Shown here piece after piece: positions 52,941 to 64,000 of a stretch of 64,000 bases of DNA (position 1 is the first letter of the stretch; the number at the start of each line of letters is the position of its first letter). A model generated the notes under the pieces. That model saw only the letters and a program-made list of their open reading frames with translations. It ran no database searches and was not told the origin of the DNA. This DNA is from Oxyruncus cristatus. Lineage: Eukaryota; Chordata; Aves; Passeriformes; Cotingidae. The stretch lies in the NCBI GenBank assembly GCA_013399855.1, contig VXAY01003846.1:1599020-1663019 (forward strand), in the 5' to 3' direction. The position numbers and the translations under genes are program-made.

Positions 52941-53707
52941 GAGCCTCGCCGGGCACCTGCGGCAGGACCGGGGCCGACCGCGCCCTGCGCCGTTGAGGGA
53001 GCCTGCGGCGCGCCGCTTTGCAGCGTTTGCCTGAATGCAAGTGCCCCAGGTCCGGCTCTGTGCGCTCACTGCACGTACCGTGCCTGCCTTTCGCCTGTTA
53101 CCACGAAACGGGAGACAGACGGGAGGAGCCGGGAATAACGGAGTGAATGAGGTGGTCCTGATGGACGCCTGGCACACAGAAATGGCTGCAGTGCTCGGGT
53201 TGGAGTGAACACTCCCGGCACCTAGCTTAATTACGAGGAAGGTTTCCCACAGCACAGGGATATGTTAAGTAATTCTTCATTTTAATAACGCAGCCTGATT
53301 CGAGCAGTGAAGTCTTTCCCAGAACTAATTACTAATGTCTTTTAACACATTTACTATTTCCAGGGCACACAGGTTTTAGAGGAGGCCTGGGGAGTACTTT
53401 GTCTCAGATACTTTTGCTATCTTGCCATCGTTCTGTTCCTTCCCACAGCTTTTTTCCCTTACTGGCCTTGCCGCTGTAGTTTTTACACAGCTGTGGCAAT
53501 GTACATGGTTACTCCTGTTGGATGTACACCAGCTCAGTGTAAAATAGCACCAAGAAGGATCATACACACTGGTTTCAGAGCAGAGCATACAACTGGAGTC
53601 ATCATCTTTAGATAAAAATTTAATCTTTTTGATAAAAGCATATGTTTAACTGCTAACTAAAACTAGTGTGCTGCTCTACCAATCCAAGTCTCTCTACTTT
53701 GTACTGC

Positions 53708-53885
53708 AATCATAGAATCATAGAATAGTTTGGTTGGAAGGTGCCTTCAAGATCATCTAGTTCTACCCCCTTGCTGTGGGCAGGGACACCTTCCACTAGA
53801 CCAGGTGGCTCAGAGTGCCATCCAACCTGGTCTTGAACACTTCCAGGGATGGGACACCCTCAGCTTCTCTGGGCAACCCTCCAAA
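53708..53885 (-). mobile_element. CR1 LINE 3' fragment, minus strand
   Basis: The plus strand begins with octamer repeats AATCATAGAATCATAGAAT and continues GGTTGGAAGGTGCC, AGATCATCTAGTTCTACCCC, CACCTTCCACTAGACCAGG and CACTTCCAGGGATGGG, all standard CR1 3' sequence in reverse complement. It is only moderately diverged and is 5' truncated. It lies about 0.6 kb beyond the ARL4A CpG island. Confidence 0.93.
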
Positions 53886-54764
53886 TCTGACCAGCTGGGC
53901 TCCAGTAAAAAAAAGAAGTGGCATTTTTAATACTGGTCTTGCTTTTTGTCTAGAAGAATTTAAGATGTCTTGATGTAGCTTCTAAAAGGGATGAAATTAT
54001 AAGCATATTCAGGCAATCATATTTCTTGGTTTCCCCTTTGAAAGCATTGGAGTCTGTATTTTAAATATGATACATTTTAAATTCTATAAAAGAGAAGTAA
54101 TAGTAAAGGGACATATAATAGTAACAAAAATTCCACCATGTGCTGTAGGCAAGGTTTCATGTTACTGAAATGTTAAGATACCCTTTCTAGTTCTACTAAA
54201 AATAACAAAATTCTAATTTGCTTACATCTGAGATTAAGGTTTCACTGCTTTTAACTTTGTTAGTTATTTACATCCTGATCTTGCAGATAATTCTCTTTGG
54301 AGGAAGTGGTCTATTTGTATAGGAAGGTGATTTTACTTTTATGGAAAGGAGGGCAAGTTACTACCCCTGAGGGCAACTGGTAAGGTTTCTGATTTGGCAG
54401 CATTTTACACTACTTTTTCATAACATAAAGAACTGCACAGCATACAGTGTAATAGAAAAGCATTTGTAGTAATGGTAAAAGTGGGCCTTTATTTCATGGA
54501 TGGTTTTCAGTAATTTAAAATTGGAGGAAACCAACTGGAAATACCTTGTTAAGGAACATTACTGGAGATAATAGATTTATTCATAAAACTTGACAAGCTG
54601 AAATAAATCAAATTGACCTTTATCTCCACCTACAAAATTAAGTATCCCCTATTTTTAATGGAAAAATAAGCCTATTAGATATTACACTCTTCTAAATCAT
54701 AATGTCTGATTGTTACCAAGATCTGTTCAAACTTTACACAGCTTTATAATAACATGTTTTACAG

Positions 54765-54899
54765 TTAATTCCACAAGGACGGATACTGGCCAGCTCCTAC
54801 CCTTACTGGAGGTATTTTAATTTTAAACATAAAATGCATAAAGCTTGCCTTTATCTCTAGTTCTTCTGTACAGCAGTCAGTACATAATATTTCCGTGCC
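54765..54899 (-). other. Possible terminal exon joining the segment at 55150-55251 (speculative)
   Basis: A CCCGCCCTTTTCAAG acceptor-like sequence (AG at 54900-54901) opens a 44-codon frame, phase 0, ending at TAA. The phase matches the donor at 55150, so the two could splice in frame. Minus-strand AATAAA hexamers lie downstream near 54574 and 54488. No protein family is recognised, and a one-in-three phase match is weak evidence. Confidence 0.15.
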
Positions 54900-55149
54900 C
54901 TTGAAAAGGGCGGGATACAGAACTGATATTTTCCTAAGGTATAGCATATCCAACACACCAGGTGTTAGAATCTGATAGATTATGCAGTTTTTTGGAAGAA
55001 GGCATCGGGAAGGTCATTTTAAGAATAAATAAAAATTAACATCTTCAGGAACATGAGCATTTGTATATGTTGTAAATATATACATGAAAACAATCCATGC
55101 TCTCCAAAAAATGCTTGGACACTCCCTACAGTTAATTTATTGCATCTAC

Positions 55150-55251
55150 CTGTTGTAACTTGCTATGAACTCTCCGGAACTGGGACAATTTTTCGCTGTG
55201 AATCTTCTTAGTGTTTTGCACCTTGATCTTAATTAATGCCTGTAGGCATTT
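55150..55251 (-). other. Exon-like segment, open in one frame (speculative)
   Basis: On the minus strand a TTAATAGTTGTTTTGCAG acceptor precedes and a CAACAG|GTAGAT donor follows a 102-base segment (34 codons, phase 0 at both ends) that stays open and encodes a Lys/Gln/Ser-rich, helix-prone peptide beginning KCLQALIKIK. I do not recognise the protein. It is not like SCIN, the gene expected upstream of ARL4A. It could be an exon of an unannotated transcript or chance. Confidence 0.22.
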
Positions 55252-58200
55252 CTGCAAAACAACTATTAAATAACAATCCAAGTTGATCAACTCCTCCCAT
55301 ACACTTCTTGCTACTTTAGAAGTCAAACATACAGACTGGGCAGGTGTTCCAGGTGTTACGGAGTAATGGTATCTAAATTAGTGGGGGTGTAGGGGAGTTG
55401 ACACCTTCAACCTTTGATAATTGAAAGTAAGGGTGAAGCAAGGCTTTGATTATCCTGTAGAAGTCTTGAATGAAGAAGGTGTAGAGAAAGAAGTGTATTT
55501 ACTTTCTTTTCAAGTGTGTAGCTAAATGGGGGGAGCAGGCTGATCTTAGGTGACAGCTGAAATAAGTGCGAGATACATGTAAGAGGAAACAATGAAAAAG
55601 GGCTCGAGCCACGTGCAGACTTTTTAATGCAAAATAAGGAGGTAACTAATTTCTGTGTTGGGGTCATTTCATGTATTTATACTTTTCTCGTTTCCTATCT
55701 AATGGCTACAGATCTGAGTTCTTTCTGGCTCAACATTCCTCAGCTCATGAAAACAACTGCAACTTCAGCTTCTCTGGCTAAAAACCTTCCCCCCTTTCCT
55801 GGATACCAATTTACCAGGGTAAATAGTAATATATTATTTTCTACGTATGTTTCATACATATAGTCTGTAAATATTTTGCACACAGAAGAGAGCCTGGGAC
55901 AAACCTTTGTATTTCAAGAAAAAGAAGCAGTACTTGCATAACATGCAGCTTCCTCACTATGGTAAAGTAGTTTTTTGGTTTTTTGGTTTTTTTTTAATGC
56001 CATAATGGTCCAGGGATAATTTTGGTTCAGGGCAGTTTTGAAAGGACCAGGCTTCCAATGCTGCAGCTATTAACTGATTCTGTGAAACTTAGATAGTCCT
56101 TATTAGGGATGCGGACCATGAAATTGGTTAAAATATTGCCAAGAAAGAATTGGCATTCAGTGGAAAGATAAGATTCTTGGAAATTTAAATATTATTACCC
56201 AGCAAAGACTTAGGTTACCTTTGAATACGCATCACCTCATGCACTGCAGGAGCTATCTTGCAGTGGCTGGATAACAACAAAAATGCAAAGGATCATCAAA
56301 CATCTACTTGCAAGGCTTCACATATTCTTCACGAGAAACCGTCTTTCATATGGAAATAGCAATTCATGGAAATTAAAAGCTAGCAGTTCACGAGAGGTTT
56401 GCTGTAGTAGGACATTAAATCAGAGCTTTCATTAGTGCTGGTCATTTTAAAAGTAAATTCCACTCAAGTAGATATGACTGTTTTACACAACCACATCTAG
56501 TGACACAGCAGATGAGAAATTCCTTCCAAAGCGAAGTCAGTGGGGTTGAAATTCCGTGTCCAGATAAGCACAATATTCCTTTTGTTTTTATTAAATACCA
56601 TCATTCTGTAGAATAGGCTAATGAAATTCATTATCCAGTTCAATAGCTAATCACCTTGGAGTTATTTTTAATAGCACTATGTTTTGTGTGTAACAAATTT
56701 GATGCAAATCAAATGAAAAATTAAACATTGGACAAATGATCCAGAGCCCATACACTGCAGATGCAGGGGGATGTGGCCAGAAGTACAGAAGACTAAAGGA
56801 CAGAACCACACAGGAGCAAATGCTGAAGGAGGGAGAAGAAGGAACCAGCTGCATCATGGAGCTGAATTAGCTGTAAAACACACGGGAGCCATAAGGAGGA
56901 TGAAATTATTGCAGGGAAAATGCCCTGACAACTACAGAAGCTGGCATATAGCAATGGGATTCCAACCCCCGTCTTCATGAAAGAGATGTGCTAGCAGCCT
57001 CACACCACCAATTCGTGCTGTTCCATGTGGAAAGAGAGCAGATTTCTCAATGTGTATGAAACAGAAAAATCAACTGCATTTCAGTACAATGACATGGCAG
57101 ACCTAGGCTGGTGTAATAGGTATTAATGAATGTGTAATAGCAATAATGATAATTATTACAGTAACCAATGGTAGCTTCATTGTACGTTCAAAAATTGAAG
57201 TTACTTCTCTTCAACTATACCCTAAATCTAAGATTAGAACTAAAAAAGTATTGCTTTGAGTTGTCATTATATGGTTCTAAAAGAATATCAAGTTCCTACA
57301 TAAAATACTACAGCAGTTTAACCACAGACTTAGAGAACCTCCTTGAAAATGAGTGGTAAGAATGAAATAGCTGACAAATTGTAACACATGAAGTTTTGCT
57401 CTTAAGACCATCTCTTAAATTGACATACAAAATGTTTTGCGCAAAGAAGCCTTCTATCATCTTTGCTACAACTGCTGAATTCTTTTATGATAACTTACAT
57501 GCTGCATGAATTATTTTGCTTTGATTATTAAAAAGGAGTTTGTGGTAGAAAATCTGATTTATTTCCTCACAATAAATAACAAAGCTTAGAGCACTAGGAG
57601 ATGGAGTAACTGTGTGTTACAATTTAAGTTACCACTCTGATTAGACCAGTTAATTAAACTTATTTCATACCTACCTTCACATGAAGTCTAACATTTACAT
57701 TTAGCTGCTTTCATTTTCATAAATATACATAATGCCACATAGCAGGCTAAGAAACAAAAAGCCTCCTCCTTTGATACTGACAGTCACGCTTTGTTGCACC
57801 TTCAGTGCTGCTTAGGTGTGCTAGCTGAATGAAAGTCATACGAGCTCATAAATGTTCTTAGTCACACTGAGCAAGTGTTGGCTCAGAGTGACTGAAATTG
57901 TAATCTCCACCTTCCAAACTCTGAAATTTGGTTGCTTCATTCTCTAAAGGGATGGCTGTAATGGCAGTGATTCTGTGTTTGCAGGGAACAGTCTCACCAC
58001 TTTGTGTACATGTGTTTGTGTGAGTAGAGCACCTTCTCCTTCCTGCGGCCAGGTGGGACAGCAAAAGGGCTGTCCCCAGCAGCATCTTTGTGTTAAGGAC
58101 TAGTATAGCAAAATTCTCTGTTCAAAATTCTCTGATTGTTCATTTAATAGCAGAGTGTAATTAATAAAGGTTAAGCATAGGTCCCATCTTCATATGATAC

Positions 58201-58334
58201 AAGTTAGTAGTCACAAAATCCAAATACAGACATATGACTAGTTATGGGGCAGTTTTAACAAGTAGCAAAAAGCATTATTGTTGCAAGTACCCCTGCTTTC
58301 CAGTCTCCTTACCCGCACTAAGCAGCTGACACTA

Positions 58335-58398
58335 AAAAAAAAAAAACAAAACAAAAAAAAAACCAAAAAACCCAAAAAAACAAAACCCAAAAAAACAG
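58335..58398. repeat. A/C-rich low-complexity tract
   Basis: Poly-A interrupted by single C or CCC (AAAACAAAACAAAAA, AAACCCAAAAA motifs). Confidence 0.88.
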
Positions 58399-61300
58399 CA
58401 AATACATTTCTTTAATAAATGGACAAAATACCTCCTACCTTAGTCCTTCAATATATGAGAGAAGACTTCTGCATCATGAGTAATTTCTAAGTGTCCAATG
58501 TGTGATACTACATAAGGACAAGCCTTGGCTTGCATGTTTTCTTCAATGATTTTACACTGATCAAAGACTTCTATTCACCTCAGCAACAGATTCCCCACCC
58601 CCTGCCCTGAGTTTGTGACAGCATTTTTGTTTTGTTTTTTTTCTCTCGAACTACTGACTTGAGTCAGTCACACTCTTTTGCTGAGAATGCTGGGCTACTC
58701 AATGCTACTGTTTGAAAATCTTGCCAGTTACAGAACTGGTTCCAAGATCTTTATTTTTCCCCAGTATTTTTTTGCTCCAGAAAAGCCATGGACACTTTAG
58801 AGCTTTTTTTCATATGCCAGAGTAATTCTAAATAGTTTAAAATTCTATCAAGCTGAGATTTCAGCATCAGCTGCCATCTCATCACAGTGCTTCCTTTGAA
58901 AAGGGTTGCACAGTTTTTAAATATAGCACTTTTCTTTAGTACAATGGGAGCAGTTTGCAAGCAGATTAAAAGTACTACAATTTCAAATACAAATACAAGA
59001 GCAGCATCTGTTTTATTTTGCTTCTGCATAGCTAGATTTAATATGTGAGGGTATATTCCCAGTTCCAGAATAATAATGGACTTATTAATAATATGACAGA
59101 TACTGCTGTTTCCTTTGCAATATAGCTAGCACAGAGTAACAAGGAAGGAAAGAAAAAAACTACCATTGAATGTGTTCTTTTCTAAAGAACTTTATAAATA
59201 TTTTATAACTATTTAACATGTATAAGGGTGCTGAGATTTGCTGGAATTGTAGAAGAGAGGAAAAACAAACAGACCTTGAACATCAGAACTACGAGGGCTT
59301 TTCTTTGATTAACTTATATCTCAGTTAATTTACTGTCATGGAAAAAAAAGATACAAGTCCTGACTGAGGCTTCTTGCTAAGTGTTTATGGGATGAAACAT
59401 GCATTTACACCAGTTATTTCCTAACAATCCGTCTGCTTGCAACAGTTACTTATTTAAAAGCCATGCTTTGTTCGTCAGGTACTGTACATATCCAAAAGGA
59501 AATGCCATGACAGGAAGAAGCATACAGCACTCAATTCACAGAGTAGGACTTGCCATACAGTTAATGAAATACCTAAATGACAAATGCAGCACACTGAAAC
59601 CTGCCATGAGAGAATTTCAAAGACAGTCACAAAAGACAAAGCGCTGAAGCTTCACTAATTTGCAGGGATTGGCCTGTCCCTGTCACTGGCTGGAGCAGGG
59701 AGCCTGTGCCTATGTGGTGTGAGCACAGCTGGCTCTTGGATGTGTTCTGACCCTTTTGGCAACAGCTGAGACGATGCCCATCCAATAAATGGGGTCCACT
59801 CTGAAAACGATCAAGCTGTTGATCTGTAATAACTTTCTATAAATCAAGTTAAGTGCACATCTTGAAGAGGAAATTCAGTTGCTCACCTCTCCTAAAAAAG
59901 ACATAGCAGCAATAGAAACAAATTTCACAGAAATTGCAGTGTATGGAAATAAAATTTTATGGGAGATATGCCTAAGCTCCCAGGAGGCCTGTGGAAAATC
60001 TAAAGTCTCTGCTTCAGTATATAATAATGTTGGTAGTACAGTGATAATATCACAGCTCCTTGAGCTTGGTGCTTAGAGGCAACAGCTGATAGAAGTCCCC
60101 ACTGAGACAATGAAATAGAGCACAAACAATTATTTTGATGTTCTCCAACCACTGTTGGGTGATTTATCAGTGCTTCTAATAACGGGAACTTGCAAGTGCT
60201 CTTTATAACTTCTTGTCACATGAAGAACAAACGTGTCTGTAGTATAGCTACTCTCTGGCATCTCTTTCTTAGATGAGTAAAAGGAAAGACCTGGCTGTAT
60301 CTGGCTCCCTAGATACAAGGAAACGGTTTATATTAATTTTTTGAATAGAAAGAAACAATTCTTTATTTAGTCAGATAACTGAGCTCAAGTGTAGTCATAA
60401 TTTCTTTAGTGAGGTAATGAATAGATTAATAATGTTCTGGAAGAAAAACAAATATATGCTTTAACAGATAAATGAACTTGGTGGTTTTAAACCATTGAAG
60501 ACTGGTAAAGCCCACTGAGCACATGTGCAGTCCACTGGTCTCATGTTCTGTATTGCTTGCTTCACTTCCTACCAAAAGCCTTTCCCAGACACTTCATTTT
60601 AGCTCTACAGTTGTGAGGCATTTGTGAGCAGTTTTCAAAAACAGGAGGGAATGGAAAGAGCAAATACTCCTTTGCTTTGATTCCTGTTATGAAAAGTACT
60701 CTTCAGTCTGCAGAATACGAGTGAGAGCTAAGCATTTTAGATGGATTTTTCTCAAGCCCAACAGAGTTGTTTGGCTGCAGGTGATAAGAACTATAGAGTT
60801 TCAGTGCCTCCAAAGGAGTTCCTTCCCCCGGGGCCATGAAAAGTTTCACCAGCTATCCTAAACTGATGCTTGAAGGTTTCAGTTCTGCCATTGTTTCTCA
60901 GTGGCAGAACTTAAGTACTGGATATTTGTTGCAGTTTCTAAAACTTAAGAGAAAAAACAGGTAATTATTCTTCTCAATTCTCAACACTTGAGAGTTTCAG
61001 TGTGAAATCTGAGCCTATTACAGTGCATTCTAGCAAAAGGAAAACCAACCCTTATCCTAAGGAGCTCCCAAGCTTGTATTTATGATTAGATAAAAGAGGG
61101 AAGAAGAAAAAAACCAAAGAGAGGAGGATGAAAGAACAAGGTTTCAGGGAAGACAAACATTGTGTGGGTGAGGACCAGTAATTTCAGCTCCTTGCTCAGC
61201 TGTAGTCTAGAATTTTTAAATCTTATCAGCTCACCATGTCTTCTTTTTAAGCTAACAGTAAATCTCAAAGCTACGTCAGTGAATGCAAGATTAGGCCTAC

Positions 61301-63655
61301 TTTTTGCTAAATTTTAGAAGCTAAGTCACTTGAAAATTGATTTCAAGCTAATCATGGGGGTGCTAGGCAGAAAGCTTTCTTTCACGCTCGTAAGTTTCAA
61401 TTCTTGGACGGAAACAACAGTAAACTCACTTTGAAGACCTTATAAAATCTGTCCCTGCAAAATCACTTTTGCTTTCCTCTCACGGGGAATATGATTCAAA
61501 CAAACCACATCATACATTCCAGTTTCATAATATTGAAAAAGAGAAGAAATCTTTCAGAGAATCTGGCACCAAACAGCTGCTGCCACTAGAATTGTAAATT
61601 CATTCACGTAAAAACCTGCCAAAATACTAATTTTTGAACATATACATTTTAAAGCCTTTTGTTGATATCGCAGCACTTTATCAGAATATAGGTTTCCCCT
61701 GTTCTGGCTCTCGTGGCCACACTACACTACTTAGCAGGCTTTAAACAAAGTAAGGAAGGCAGATAAACAAACCTGGGGAGGAACAAATTGTTTTAGCTGA
61801 GATTTTAATCGCGTTACTCAACTCCACTGAATAGAGACAATACTGCAAGAGCCAGTACTTCAGACTGCTGCAAGGGTAAAAAACTCTGCAGTTTTCATCT
61901 CCTCTTTGAAGGCCTTCCTCTTCACCTCTACCAGGACTGATCAGAGAAGATTAAGGAAGAGTCCAGGCAGGACTAAAGGAAGCAGAAGCAGCAGTGGGAT
62001 ACTATAAACATAATCAATTTTTTTTCTAATTGAATTATTCCATTCAAGGCCTCTCTACTACTAGGAAAGAAAAATAAAACAAATAATACCTCTTTATGTA
62101 AGGAAAAAAGTATGCTCAGACACACCGTTAACAGAAGGGATCTATTTAGGGAATTCTTCATGCTTTGAAGACTTTGTATTTCAGATGGCAAAGTGATATG
62201 ATAAATATATGATGCATACAGCTCACGAGTAGATGCAACCCCAAACCGAATCTTCAAAGGAAGCATCAGAAAGCTTTAAAGAGGACAAATGGTTGCATCC
62301 CTTCTTCATCGTTTAAGGATGGAAGGCCTCTGAAGCCGTAGGTCATTCCATGAAAGCCTGTTACTAAGTCTTAGAGATCCTGCCTGCTGAGTCTCACTTT
62401 AAGAGCCCAGCCCCTTTGTTTAGGGACACTGACATCTGCACGGTCTTTCATCTCAGCACAACTGCAGATAGAGGGATTTTTAGGTTAGCACCACTGCACT
62501 CGCTGCAATTCACTCATCTTTGAGTCCTTGCAGAGGACTGATTGAAGGCACAGCAGTCTGGCACTTAAAGCATGTGTGTCTTTCTGTGTTTTTCAAACCT
62601 GTGATAATTCAGAGTTGAGATAAAACGATAGCCATTAGCAGTCATCACAGAGGCCATAACTCCAAGCTTTCACTCTGAGAGAAAACGGTGAAATTGTGTG
62701 AAACCAATAGCAGCAGCAGCCAGCAGACATTTGTTCAAGAGTGGAGATAACATTTAAATGCAAAACCAAAGCCTCAAAATGAACAAGATACTTGCTAATC
62801 TTCATCCCTCCATCTGTACTCAGTGGACACTTTCTGGTCCTCTCAGTTCATATTCTTGATGGTGGACAGGACCTCGTGTCAGTGGATATCTGTTACTCAG
62901 TATAACTCAGTAATAAAAGAAGAAAGATCCAATATATTACCAACAGCCACAGTCCTTGAGTCACTCAGAAAACACCACTTGCCAGAAACAAAATGAGTTG
63001 TACTGCAGAGAGGCCTCATATCTTTAACAACCGCAGCAGAAAAATTTCAGGACATGGGAGATCAGAGAAGATGCCATACCTTTTAAAAGCAAATATTCTC
63101 ACTCTCCAGGTCAAAGTAAAGAGTTATCTGAGGATTTTGCTATTCCTTTGTAAATACAGCAGAGTCTTGTCTTCCCTTCACATTTTTAATCCCCAGAGCA
63201 GGCTGCTCCCAATCTGGAGAGGACCTGATGCAGATGCACCCGTGGTTACAGCTTTAAAGGAGTGCCCTGACAAAGCAACTCCTGCACAGTACTGCTGCAG
63301 GGGTGAGGTATCTATTTTTGCTTACATTGTGTTATATCATAAAAGCTTTACTTCTCAGCTGAGCTGGCCCCTGCCCTTTCTCTGCTGCCCCAATGTCACC
63401 ATTGGTGGAGGTGCACCTGTGCTTCAGCAGGTCTCCAAGATATCACACTCATCTCATCTAATCTTTCTCTGAGCAGATCTGTGCAGCTGGACACCAATAA
63501 CCTGGGCAGTTGTCTGGATTATGAGCAGTACCTACAAGATGTCTTGAGAATTGGCTTCACTAGGTCAAGCATTGTACAACCACACAGTAAGAGACAGAGC
63601 AGCTTAAATAAACAGGGAAAGGATCAAAGAAATCCTCATTTAATAGGTAGAGAAT

Positions 63656-63680
63656 AGAAGCACTGAAATTCAGTGCTTCT
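63656..63680. repeat. Perfect short inverted repeat (12-bp arms, 1-bp spacer)
   Basis: AGAAGCACTGAA, one A, then TTCAGTGCTTCT. It is followed at once by a 13-bp direct repeat, TGCTTTAAATAGC, at 63680-63692 and 63701-63713. No function assigned. Confidence 0.8.
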
Positions 63681-64000
63681 GCTTTAAATAGCTTGCTTGC
63701 TGCTTTAAATAGCAGACAAATTTCCATCACTTTTCCGCACACAATCTTGAAGAAAAAATCACTTTGAGCTTTGGGAATTCACATGTGAGATTATTTAGAT
63801 GCTGGAGAGCATCTGCAAATGCCAGGATGGGACAGAGTCTGGCAGCAGAAGGCACATGAGATAGGCCCAGTCAACATTAGCTATCTAGCAAGAGAGTAGG
63901 GGATTGTTAGAGTGGGCTTCTTGGCTGTTGTCCTTGGTTGAGACACTGACTGCCACTCCTGTCCGTTCTCGCTGCTGCTACAACTAACTTCTCACCCAAA

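Larger units (their letters stand above)
52055..53110. promoter_or_regulatory. CpG island over the ARL4A promoter
   Basis: In an otherwise AT-rich window, about 1 kb immediately upstream of the ARL4A start codon is visibly GC-rich and dense in CpG, with GC boxes (for example around 52420-52432 and 52455-52467), CCAAT boxes and NRF1-like sites. This is the usual form of a broadly expressed vertebrate promoter. It ends near 53.1 kb where AT-rich sequence resumes. The island extends roughly 600 bp beyond the expected first exon, so it could also drive a divergent transcript toward the right; none is demonstrated. Confidence 0.85.
53886..64000. other. Non-coding DNA upstream of ARL4A
   Basis: Other than the exon-like segments near 54.8-55.6 kb, the A/C tract and the palindrome, I see no gene here. 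SCIN would be expected on this side on the minus strand, but no gelsolin-like exon was recognised, so it probably begins beyond the right edge. Confidence 0.5.

Noticed and set aside
52139..53255. Several long frames on both strands in the CpG island
   Set aside because: GC-rich DNA has few stop codons; the translations are Arg/Ala/Pro/Gly-rich with no domain, and some cross the gap.
58751..59029. 92-codon minus-strand frame with a helix-prone C-terminal half
   Set aside because: No convincing splice sites, signal or family match; kept only as a note.
62993..63472. 159-codon plus-strand frame
   Set aside because: Composition is mixed with no recognisable domain and no supporting context; a frame of this length is expected by chance occasionally in 64 kb.
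1..64000. CRISPR arrays, operons, ribosome binding sites, phage or plasmid features
   Set aside because: The window is vertebrate nuclear DNA; no regularly spaced repeats or prokaryotic gene organisation is present.

Overview
This is vertebrate nuclear DNA, almost certainly from a bird. Three things point there: CR1 LINE fragments with the avian 3' octamer tail (ATTCTATG-type repeats), two LTRs of kinds I recognise from bird genomes, and a single-exon coding sequence that matches vertebrate ARL4A nearly residue for residue. AT-rich non-coding DNA fills most of the 64 kb, and I find one protein-coding gene I can defend.

Layout. 1-4939: AT-rich sequence with no recognisable gene. 4945-6400: a complete GC-rich solo LTR of an endogenous retrovirus, on the minus strand, flanked by a perfect 5-bp target duplication. 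6406-15416: non-coding DNA with long A tracts, ending in an assembly gap (15417-15513). 15541-16077: a second, older minus-strand LTR of another family. 16078-29090: non-coding, with A/C-rich tracts and one probable ancient MIR/L3-like fragment. 29135-30352: a decayed plus-strand CR1 carrying reverse-transcriptase remnants, split by a younger minus-strand CR1 (29993-30218). 30353-49600: a gene desert with A/C-rich low-complexity DNA and another possible ancient SINE/LINE fragment. 49613-52118: ARL4A on the minus strand, with its complete CDS at 51449-52051 and a probable long 3' UTR. About 52055-53110: a CpG island upstream of ARL4A. It is broken by a second assembly gap (52219-52331) and carries inverted CCAAT boxes and a duplicated NRF1-like plus CCAAT module. 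53150-64000: non-coding, with one CR1 fragment and a few exon-like segments on the minus strand near 54.8-55.6 kb.

In mammals ARL4A lies between SCIN and a large desert leading to ETV1 (known synteny, recalled). If that order holds here, the left 49 kb is the desert side and SCIN lies beyond the right edge. I saw no SCIN exon in the window. Nearly all other open reading frames are short and unsupported. The longest, a 395-codon plus-strand frame at 5168-6355, is an antisense artefact of the LTR. I found no clearly new biological system. The most informative items are the nested CR1 pair, the clean solo LTR, the duplicated promoter module and a speculative two-exon minus-strand transcript upstream of ARL4A.
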